From the NCBI GenBank assembly GCA_027294925.1, contig JAPULM010000175.1, forward strand, positions 1 to 5,117: a stretch of 5,117 nucleotides of DNA. The letters are read 5' to 3'. The notes beneath the pieces are model-generated. The model ran no database searches. It had not been told where the DNA came from and saw nothing but the letters and a program-made list of their open reading frames with translations. Made by a program: the position numbers and the translations under genes. The stretch is from a bacterium (lineage in GTDB: Bacteria; Tectomicrobia; Entotheonellia; Entotheonellales; Entotheonellaceae). Below are positions 1-5,117 of this stretch, piece after piece (positions within the stretch are counted from its first letter, which is position 1; the number at the start of each line of letters is the position of its first letter).

Positions 1-978
1 TTCGATCTGGCCTGCTTTCCCATAGGCTTCGGCCAGGAGGACAAGAAAATGGGGGCGACCCTGCTCTATTCTCATCGCTCGCCATGCGTCCAGGCTCTGG
101 CGCATCTGGGCAATTCCCTCCTCGACTTGATCCTGCATAGCCACTGCCCAACCCCGTAAATGCGTTCCTGTTACTAGCCACTGAGACTGAGCAAACCCGT
201 ACTCACGACAGAGTGTTATCGCCATCTCGGCTCGTTCTTGGACAGCCTGCACCTCGTAGCGGAATTGATGGATACCGGCGATATTAACCAGTATTTGAGC
301 GAGGCCATAGGGCCGCGACACCTTTTGGGCCAATGACAGTGCTTCCTGACCCCTTGCCAGGGCCTGGTCTGTGTAGCCCAGATGCCACAAGGCTATCGCC
401 TCTTGGACGCGGCAACGCGCCGCAGCGTCATAGAACAATGGGTCATAGTGCTGCTGCTGGGGATGCAGCCGCAGGTCATAGACCGCCATCCCTTGAGCAA
501 ATCGTGCGCGAGCAGGCACAATCTCGCCGGCATGGAGCAAGGTAAACCCCATGAATCTGGAGACCAACAACTGCAAAGTCGGATCGTTCTGGCGCTGGGC
601 TCTGCTAAGGAGTCGCTCTGCCAGTTCCAGGGCCTGCGGCAACGCCGCACGGAAAAAATACACCGAGAACAATCCGATCAACACCTGGTTGAGGCGTGAG
701 GTGTCCCCTGTCTGCCGGCACAGCTCGTGGGCTCGGGTGTAAGCACGTTCGACTTCCGGGTCTGCCGGACTTTTGGTGACCTCCAGACGCTCCGCCAAAG
801 CAAGATACAATATCAGTTCATGCCGGGCATGCTCAGGTGTGTCAGGAAGCGTCGTAAGAAGTTCTAGCGCTTGGTTGAAATGCTCGAGGGCTTCCTGATT
901 GGCCGAGTGTTGTGCGGCATGGTCGCCAGCCCGATGCCAGTATGGTATGGCCTGCTCGATCAGTCCCGCTTTGGTGTA
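1..978 (-). pseudogene. Displaced C-terminal TPR-like part of the winged-helix/cyclase/ATPase regulator (partial, runs off left edge)
   Basis: Reading the minus strand from 978 gives 326 codons without a stop to the window edge. The product begins YTKAGLIEQAIPYWHRAG, which is how the helical tail of cyclase/ATPase/TPR proteins continues after the LLAYH motif, where the upstream frame ends its family match. The sequence is rich in helical-pair repeats such as EALEHFNQALELL, QALELAERLLSRAQ and QALARGQEALSLAQ, typical of TPR or MalT-like solenoids used for protein or ligand binding. It has no start codon or ribosome site of its own, so it is best read as part of the upstream gene. Removing one base of the AAA at 978-980 fuses the two into a protein of at least 1062 residues. 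The cause may be a sequencing or assembly error, a recent real mutation, or less likely recoding. The open frame shows little decay. Confidence 0.82.
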
Positions 979-3187
979 AATGATACGCCAGCAGTTCAGG
1001 CTGTGTCTCAACCATCTCGCTGAAACGCTCGGCTAACGCCTGGGCAATCCGTTGATGATACTGCTGCCGCGTATTGGTCAGCAACGATTGATACGCCACA
1101 TCCTGGGTCAGGGCATGCTTGAAGGTAAAGGTCCGCTCAGACACACCTCGTTGCTGGTAGAGAAACTCCGCCCTCTGAAGCTGTTGCAAGCCGTGATCAA
1201 GCATCGGCTCAGACTGCTCAGCAGTCGCCTGGAGAAGTGCATATGGCACGTCCTTGCCGATAACCGCAGCTCGCTGGAGGAGCGACTTCTCGACCGCTGG
1301 AAGAAGGTCCATACGGGCTGCCAGGACCGCCTGCACGGTGTCCGGAACCGTCACCTTTGCGCCCCGCCCATCACCTTCCATCACCACACGGGCCAGTTCT
1401 TCGAGAAAGAACGGATTACCTGCCGCTTTGGCCAAAATCTCTTGCGTAAGACCCTCCGGCAACTCCTGCATGGACGCCACCGACTGCACCAGCGCTCGAC
1501 TTTCTTCGGGCGTGAGCCGACCCAGGGCCAATTGTGTGGCATAGGATTTATCTATCCATAGCGGCCGATAGCCAGGCCGATAAGTCGTCAGTAGCAAAAG
1601 CGAGGCGTTCGGCAACTGTTCCACCAGCGAGGCCAGCCATTCTTCCGAAGTCGGGTCAATCCAATGCAGGTTCTCTACCGCCATGATGAGTGGCTGCTGT
1701 TGACTGCTGTGTAAACACACCTGCCGCAGCGTCTCAAAGGTCCGGGTCTTAATGGCTTGAGGACTGAACCCGGCCAGTGGGGCGGTATCCTCTAAAGCCC
1801 CCAGGAGCTGAAGCAGATACGGCGCCCCCGTCTCAGGCTCCAGGCCGACCTCCCGCAAACCGTGCTGCACCTTGGTGGTCATGACCTGAGCGTCGTCCGT
1901 GTCGGTGATCCCACAGAGTTGCCGCAGCATGTCCAGGATCGGCAAGTAGGGCGTAACACTGCCGTAGGACAGACAGTGGCCTTCCAGATAGGTCACCTGC
2001 TGATCGGTGAGCGGTTGGGCAAATTCATACAGAAAGCGGGATTTACCCATGCCGGGCTCACCCATCACCCCCACCACCTGTCCCTGGCTTGCCTGCGCTT
2101 GATCCAGCAGCGCCTGGAGGACTAACAGTTCCCGCTTCCGCCCGACAAAGCGGCTCAATACCCGACCACCATGCTGACGCACCAGCGGGTGCCACTGACC
2201 CAACGCATCAACCGTGTACGCCATCATCGGCTCCGACGGTTCACTACCTCGCACCAACCCGAACGCCTCGCTGTACACCTCACCCTGCACCAGCTGCAAC
2301 GTCGCCTCACTGACCAGTAGATGGCCTGGCGTCGCTAGAGACTGAAGACGGGCAGCCAGGTCTGTCGTCGCACCCATTACCGGGGTGGCAGGCTGGGTCT
2401 CGCTTGCGCTCAGCCGCACCAGTCCGCTATGAACGCCCAGGCGCACCTCAAGGTCCGCGTCCTGTGGTGTGCCAAGCTCAGCATGGGCGTCGCTTAAGCG
2501 CTGCTGGAGACTAAGCGCTGCCAACACCGCTCGCCGGGGGTGGTCTTCATGCGCCACTGGTATCCCAAACAGGGCGAAAAACCCGGCGTCCCCATAGGGT
2601 TGGAGGGTGCCTTCATAGCGCTGCACTTCGGTCTCAGCCAGCTTGAACAAGGTCTGCTGCAAACGCCGGAGGGCGTCAAAGCCCAGGTGCTCGGCCAGCG
2701 CCTCCGCATTGGCCAGCGTCCCACACAGCACCGTCACCAGCCTGCGTTCAGCCCCAGCTATTCGGTCAAGGGAGGGGGGTTGTTCAGAGGCGGCTGCCCC
2801 GTCTTGCGGCATCGCCCGGACAGAGGGGCGTCCGGGCGCCGCTGCCACCGTGTCGTTTCCTGCCTCAAGGCTTGGCTCCCGTTCCTCAACCACGGCGCTA
2901 AAACGGTAACCCTGTTTAGGGACAGTCTTGATCACCCGTTGCGCCCGCCCGCTATCCCCCAGCGCATGGCGGACGGCACGCAGGCGCTGATACAGAGTCG
3001 ACTCACTAACAAAGGTGCCGGGCCACACCTCGTCAAGCAGGTCTTGTTTACTCACTACTCGGTCGCGCTGTTCAATGAGATAGAGGAGAACGGCAAAGAC
3101 TTGCGGCTCAAGGGGACAGGGCGTGCCGGCATGGCGTAGTTCATGACGGTCCGTGTCGAGTTCGTACTCCCCAAAGGCGTAAATCAT
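842..3187 (-). CDS. OmpR/PhoB-type winged-helix regulator with degenerate cyclase domain and AAA ATPase domain, frame ended early by a frameshift
   Basis: Large cytoplasmic signalling regulator, 781 residues as read. Residues 1-98 form a Trans_reg_C winged helix (opening MIYAFGEYELD, recognition-helix region WPGTFVSESTLYQRLRAVR, closing GYRF). Residues about 148-310 resemble a class III nucleotidyl cyclase. Residues about 343-720 form an AAA/STAND-like ATPase with Walker A GEPGMGKS at 376-383, Walker B-like IMAVENLHWID at 501-511, then GNPFFLEELAR and HALTQDVAYQSLL. I chose the ATG at 3187 because AAGGAGG lies 4 nt upstream and family members begin near this Met; an in-frame ATG at 3226 adds 13 unconvincing residues. 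Family resemblance holds to His736 (AYH). The last 45 residues are out-of-frame sequence, and the true continuation is the TPR-like tail in another frame (1-978). The gene is divergent from the binding-protein gene. The ligand and targets cannot be read from the sequence. Confidence is high for the domains and moderate that the protein works in this form. Confidence 0.88.
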   Translation of the reverse strand: MIYAFGEYELDTDRHELRHAGTPCPLEPQVFAVLLYLIEQRDRVVSKQDLLDEVWPGTFVSESTLYQRLRAVRHALGDSGRAQRVIKTVPKQGYRFSAVVEEREPSLEAGNDTVAAAPGRPSVRAMPQDGAAASEQPPSLDRIAGAERRLVTVLCGTLANAEALAEHLGFDALRRLQQTLFKLAETEVQRYEGTLQPYGDAGFFALFGIPVAHEDHPRRAVLAALSLQQRLSDAHAELGTPQDADLEVRLGVHSGLVRLSASETQPATPVMGATTDLAARLQSLATPGHLLVSEATLQLVQGEVYSEAFGLVRGSEPSEPMMAYTVDALGQWHPLVRQHGGRVLSRFVGRKRELLVLQALLDQAQASQGQVVGVMGEPGMGKSRFLYEFAQPLTDQQVTYLEGHCLSYGSVTPYLPILDMLRQLCGITDTDDAQVMTTKVQHGLREVGLEPETGAPYLLQLLGALEDTAPLAGFSPQAIKTRTFETLRQVCLHSSQQQPLIMAVENLHWIDPTSEEWLASLVEQLPNASLLLLTTYRPGYRPLWIDKSYATQLALGRLTPEESRALVQSVASMQELPEGLTQEILAKAAGNPFFLEELARVVMEGDGRGAKVTVPDTVQAVLAARMDLLPAVEKSLLQRAAVIGKDVPYALLQATAEQSEPMLDHGLQQLQRAEFLYQQRGVSERTFTFKHALTQDVAYQSLLTNTRQQYHQRIAQALAERFSEMVETQPELLAYHLHQSGTDRAGHTILASGWRPCRTTLGQSGSPRAFQPSARTSYDAS

Positions 3188-3191
3188 GCGG

Positions 3192-3198
3192 CCTCCTT
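3192..3198 (-). promoter_or_regulatory. Shine-Dalgarno of the winged-helix regulator
   Basis: On the minus strand AAGGAGG lies 4 nt before the ATG at 3187-3185, within a purine-rich stretch that also contains a second AAGG. It decides the start at 3187 over the in-frame ATG at 3226, whose start lies upstream of this site. Confidence 0.75.
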
Positions 3199-3253
3199 CC
3201 TTGCGATCCGGATGCCAACCGTGCAAGCAACAGTAGCTTTGTGACGCTTATCG

Positions 3254-3283
3254 TAGCCAAAGACCGGGAGGAAGTCTAGGCTA
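3254..3283. repeat. Imperfect inverted repeat / hairpin in the divergent promoter region
   Basis: TAGCC-AA-AGAC on the left pairs with GTCT-A-GGCTA on the right: 5 plus 4 base pairs around a small AA/A internal loop, with a 9-nt loop CGGGAGGAA. There is no T-run on either side, so it is not an intrinsic terminator. It may be a dyad operator or a hairpin in the regulator's 5' leader. A function is inference only. Confidence 0.4.
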
Positions 3284-3306
3284 ACCAGCAACCCATGTCA
3301 GCGTCA

Positions 3307-3335
3307 TCTTCAGAAAATCTTCAGAAAATCTTCAA
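3307..3335 (+). promoter_or_regulatory. Triple direct repeat with 11-bp period, candidate winged-helix regulator operator
   Basis: TCTTCAG occurs at 3307-3313 and 3318-3324, and TCTTCAA at 3329-3335, each pair separated by AAAA, giving an exact 11-bp period, about one helical turn. PhoB/OmpR-type winged helices bind head-to-tail to direct repeats with this geometry, and the neighbouring divergent gene encodes such a domain. A weak promoter is compatible with it: TATATC at 3341-3346 as a -10, with the poor -35 TCTTCA at 3318-3323 lying inside the second repeat at 17-bp spacing. That would suit activator-dependent transcription of the binding-protein gene. The repeat is seen directly; the binding role is inference. 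Confidence 0.5.
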
Positions 3336-3511
3336 GACTTTATATCCAACCGGTTGTAGATTCCTAATTGTGTATCAGTGCTGGGGAAATCTTTGCACCC
3401 CTGTCTATGATGAAAAACAGGCGGGACGCCGCGCTAGCTAGGCAAACTGGTGATGGGCATATAGGGCAAAAAAGCGCTATGAAGCCGACAACATGTTTTG
3501 ATGATACACAG

Positions 3512-4495
3512 ATGCGAAACAGCCGATGGCGCCACTACGTCGGCACGACGTTATTTGCTTTGGGACTTTTCTTGTCCAGTGTGGGTCATGCCGAGCCAAA
3601 ACGGCCCTTTCGCATCGGCTCACTGACGGAATCATGGGGTCCACAACCCTCCCTGGTCGGTCTACGAGAAGGTCTTAAGGTGCTTGACTATAAGGAGAAC
3701 CAGGACTTTGCTATCGGCGTGCGCTTTACGCAAGGGAATTTGGCCGCCTTGCCTGCCGCCGCTCGCCAGATGGTCAATTATGGCGTCGATCTCCTCTTTG
3801 TCTCACAACCCACTGCGGCAAGAGCAGCACAACAAGCAACAAATCAAATTCCGATTGTTTTCGCCGGGGTGGGTGATCCTGTTGGACAGGGCCTGGTGGA
3901 AAGCTTCGCCCATCCAGGTGGCAACATGACAGGCGTGGTGGATCTAAACCTCGAGCTTATTCCAAAACGGCTGCAAGTTTTCCATCAGATGGTCCCTGAC
4001 CTGGATTGTGTCCTCTTTCTCTATGACGCGAATGATGATTACGGTGTGAAAGAAGCTCAAATGTTCCGTGAGACCGCACAACGACTGGGTCTTAAGTTGA
4101 TCGAACGGCCGGTGCATACTGAAGCGGAGGCTCAGTTAGTCCTGTCTCAACTGCATCATAATCGGGTCGACGGCATCCTGGCGCCCCGCAATGTTTCGTT
4201 AAATATCCCTGGATCTATTTCAACAGCAGCCACGCAGCTGAAGACCCCGACTATGTTCAATACCATCTTCTGGGTGCAGAATGGCGCACTCGCTAGCTAT
4301 GGTCCGGATTTTTATGAAACAGGCCGACAAACGGCACGTCTGGTGGACAAAATTATTAAAGGGGCAAAACCTGCCGACATCCCTGTGGAGGTGAATTCAA
4401 AAATTGAGTTCGTCATCAATCTGAAGGTGGCGAAAGCATTGGGGCTGACCATCTCCCCAGAGGTGTTATACCAGGCGGATCTCGTCCTACGTTAA
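3512..4495 (+). CDS. Exported ABC-type substrate-binding protein, PF04392 (ABC_sub_bind) family
   Basis: Periplasmic solute-binding protein of 327 residues, a usual length for the family. Residues 1-27 form a signal peptide: basic n-region RNSRWRH, hydrophobic core near 9-24, likely cleavage after GHA before EPKR. The mature part has the family order: FRIGSLTES opening near 33; GLREGLKVLDY near 50; ARQMVNYGVDLLFV with QPTAARAAQQAT near 84-110; IPIVFAGVGDPVGQGLVESFAHPGGNMTGV near 113-142 (GDPV and HPGGN are hallmarks); C-terminal VNSKIEFVINLKVAKALGLTISPEVL near 294-319. No lipobox cysteine is present. I chose the ATG at 3512 because it gives a clean signal peptide. ATG 3479 would add an acidic n-region, and the TTG at 3368 adds unrelated sequence; none has a strong Shine-Dalgarno. 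No permease or ATPase gene is visible beside it. The ligand is unknown; some relatives are annotated for amino acids, but nothing here fixes it. Confidence 0.9.
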   Translation: MRNSRWRHYVGTTLFALGLFLSSVGHAEPKRPFRIGSLTESWGPQPSLVGLREGLKVLDYKENQDFAIGVRFTQGNLAALPAAARQMVNYGVDLLFVSQPTAARAAQQATNQIPIVFAGVGDPVGQGLVESFAHPGGNMTGVVDLNLELIPKRLQVFHQMVPDLDCVLFLYDANDDYGVKEAQMFRETAQRLGLKLIERPVHTEAEAQLVLSQLHHNRVDGILAPRNVSLNIPGSISTAATQLKTPTMFNTIFWVQNGALASYGPDFYETGRQTARLVDKIIKGAKPADIPVEVNSKIEFVINLKVAKALGLTISPEVLYQADLVLR

Positions 4496-4546
4496 TGAAA
4501 TTTCAGTCGTAACCCTAAGCAATGGGCTTGCAGGTAGGAGGTTTCA

Positions 4547-4558
4547 ATTTGTACAAAT
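4547..4558. promoter_or_regulatory. Perfect 12-bp palindrome upstream of the peroxiredoxin gene
   Basis: ATTTGTACAAAT is perfectly self-complementary and lies 26 nt before the peroxiredoxin ATG, in the 89-nt gap after the binding-protein stop. With no spacer it cannot form a terminator hairpin. It could be a small operator, or chance in an AT-rich leader. Confidence 0.35.
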
Positions 4559-4568
4559 CTTTTTTAGG

Positions 4569-4575
4569 AAAGGAG
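4569..4575 (+). promoter_or_regulatory. Shine-Dalgarno of the selenocysteine peroxiredoxin
   Basis: AAAGGAG ends 9 nt before the ATG at 4585 and supports that start. A second, stronger site AGGAGG at 4536-4541 sits 7 nt before an in-frame TTG at 4549, which would add 12 residues (MYKSFLGKERIR) ahead of the signal peptide. The ATG at 4522 lies before both sites and has no evident ribosome site. Confidence 0.6.
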
Positions 4576-4584
4576 CGGATTCGT

Positions 4585-5117
4585 ATGATTAGCACAAGAA
4601 TCTCGTCAATGATGGTCGTCATGATGGCCGCGATACTGTCCATTGCCAGCCTGGCCACGGCGGTGGAGGTTGGCGACCAAGCGCCGGACTTTACCCTTCC
4701 CAGCACAACAGGGGAAAAGATTAGTCTGAGCCAGTTCAAGGGCAAAAAGCATGTCCTGCTTGAGTTCTATGTGGCTGATTTTGGCGGTACGTGATCGAAA
4801 AACGTATCGGCCAGGAAGGTCGACTACCAGAAATTCCAGGCCCTGGATGTGCAGATCCTCGGGCTCAGTACTGACATTCCGTTTTCGCAGAAGACATTTG
4901 CCGATTCCCTCAAGTTGCCGTACCCGCTGCTTAGCGATCATCCGGACTTACGGGTCATTCATAGCTACGATATTGTGCAGCGTATCGGGAAATCAGACCG
5001 GCAGTTTGCCCATCGGTCTTTCTTTCTGATCGATAAGCAGGGGGTCGTGCGGGGGAAATGGCTGGCCGGGAACAAGGAGGTGTTTCCCAGCCGACCGATT
5101 TTAAAGCGGGCGCGGGA
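4585..5117 (+). CDS. Exported peroxiredoxin-family selenoprotein with in-frame UGA (selenocysteine) at the peroxidatic position, 3' end outside window
   Basis: Thioredoxin-fold peroxiredoxin (AhpC/TSA-Bcp-like) predicted to reduce peroxides in the periplasm. Residues 1-26 are a signal peptide with cleavage after ATA. The family entry VGDQAPDFTLPS is at 29-40, then SLSQFKGKKHVLLEFY near 47-62. The active-site loop reads VADFGGT and then TGA as codon 70. The frame continues with SKNVSARKVDYQKFQ, ILGLSTD, FADSLKLPYPLLSD (105-118) and RSFFLIDKQGVVRGKW (144-159). The TGA aligns with the peroxidatic Cys of DFTPGCT-type loops, counting from the DF pair. R144 matches the usual conserved active-site Arg region. 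No Cys is encoded in the 177 visible codons, so without Sec the protein would lack a redox residue. A SECIS-like hairpin follows the TGA. Oddities: the usual PxxxTxxC is VxxxGxxU here. Alternative: a nonsense-mutated pseudogene, judged unlikely. Possible co-transcription with the binding-protein gene 89 nt upstream. Confidence 0.85.
4792..4794 (+). other. UGA codon predicted to be read as selenocysteine (residue 70)
   Basis: The TGA is in the same frame as both the upstream 69 codons and the 107 downstream codons; no base change is needed to join them. It sits after DFGGT, exactly where peroxiredoxins carry the peroxidatic cysteine. Sec-for-Cys replacement at this position is established for some bacterial peroxiredoxins. 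Confidence 0.83.
4804..4827 (+). promoter_or_regulatory. Bacterial SECIS-like hairpin downstream of the UGA
   Basis: The left arm GUAUCGGCC (4804-4812) pairs with the right arm GGUCGACUAC (4818-4827): nine pairs including one G-U, with a single bulged C at 4824. The apical loop is AGGAA (4813-4817). Its second base is G, matching the bacterial SECIS rule of a G in the first two loop positions, and 18 nt separate the UGA from the loop, within the known range of roughly 16-37 nt. The element lies in the coding sequence, as in bacteria, and should bind SelB. The fold was worked out by hand. Confidence 0.72.

Larger units (their letters stand above)
3188..3511. other. Divergent intergenic region between the regulator and the binding-protein gene
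   Basis: This 324-base stretch separates two genes that point away from each other, so it should hold both promoters. It contains the regulator's Shine-Dalgarno site, an imperfect inverted repeat at 3254-3283 and an 11-bp-phased triple direct repeat at 3307-3335. A TGACGC at 3242-3247 is mirrored by GCGTCA at 3301-3306, so a wider inverted repeat brackets the hairpin. I found no convincing sigma-70 promoter for the regulator. From 3368 onward the binding-protein frame is open, but residues before 3512 do not look like protein sequence of that family, so I treat 3368-3511 as leader. Confidence 0.6.

Noticed and set aside
382..699. Plus-strand open frame of 105 codons, with other small frames at 333-742
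   Set aside because: These overlap the TPR-like tail on the minus strand, which matches the family. They look like shadow frames of a GC-rich helical-repeat gene.
970..990. Programmed ribosomal frameshift in the regulator
   Set aside because: There is no slippery heptamer, no rare codon or stop at the shift point, and no clear stimulatory structure. A simple insertion or sequence error explains it better.
1052..1561. 169-codon plus-strand open frame
   Set aside because: It is antisense to the ATPase domain of the regulator and has no family features.
2540..3139. 199-codon plus-strand open frame opposite the regulator
   Set aside because: It lies wholly antisense to the well-supported winged-helix and cyclase coding sequence, and its translation shows no recognisable domain.
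3368..3511. N-terminal extension of the binding protein from the TTG at 3368
   Set aside because: The extra 48 residues precede a complete signal peptide and do not resemble the family. The region more likely serves as leader and promoter.
4508..4535. Possible terminator after the binding-protein gene (AAGC/GCTT and GCAA/TTGC pairs)
   Set aside because: The stems are only 4 bp with no T-run directly after them, and the T-run at 4559-4565 follows a spacerless palindrome. Not an intrinsic terminator.
4522..4794. A short complete protein ending at the TGA (truncated redoxin)
   Set aside because: Ending at 4794 would remove the catalytic residue and most of the fold, while the same frame goes on with clear peroxiredoxin motifs. 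The start at 4522 also lacks a ribosome site.
4606..4941. Minus-strand frame of 111 codons, and plus-strand frame 4751-5029
   Set aside because: Both overlap the peroxiredoxin coding frame, which explains the conserved motifs on either side of the TGA.

Overview
This looks like a bacterial chromosomal fragment of moderate GC from a Gram-negative-type, probably uncultured lineage. The large cyclase/ATPase/TPR regulator, the PF04392-type periplasmic binding protein and the two exported proteins resemble gene sets common in Deltaproteobacteria, Rokubacteria, NC10 and Tectomicrobia. That placement rests on recalled family resemblance and is weak. No RNA gene, insertion sequence, CRISPR array or origin was seen.

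Left part, minus strand (1-3187): one very large regulator gene running off the left edge. From its start it encodes an OmpR/PhoB-type winged helix, a degenerate class III nucleotidyl cyclase homology domain and an AAA/STAND-like ATPase, followed by an alpha-helical TPR-like tail. The tail is in a different frame. A single extra base near 978-980 ends the reading frame early at 842, while the proper continuation stays open for 326 codons to the window edge.

Middle (3188-3511): a divergent intergenic region. It holds the regulator's Shine-Dalgarno sequence, an imperfect inverted repeat, and three copies of TCTTCA(G/A) at exact 11-bp spacing. That spacing is typical of PhoB/OmpR-type binding sites, so this is a plausible operator for the adjacent regulator.

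Right part, plus strand (3512-5117): an exported PF04392-type ABC substrate-binding protein with no permease or ATPase gene in view. About 90 bp later comes an exported peroxiredoxin-family gene that runs off the right edge.

The most notable signal is in this peroxiredoxin. An in-frame TGA at 4792-4794 falls where the family has its peroxidatic cysteine. The same frame continues as clear peroxiredoxin sequence for 107 sense codons to the window end, and no cysteine is encoded anywhere in the visible protein. A hairpin with a G in the apical loop begins 9 nt after the TGA and fits a bacterial SECIS element. Together these indicate a selenocysteine-containing peroxiredoxin that ordinary gene calling would split or truncate. 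The host should then have SelA, SelB, SelC and SelD.
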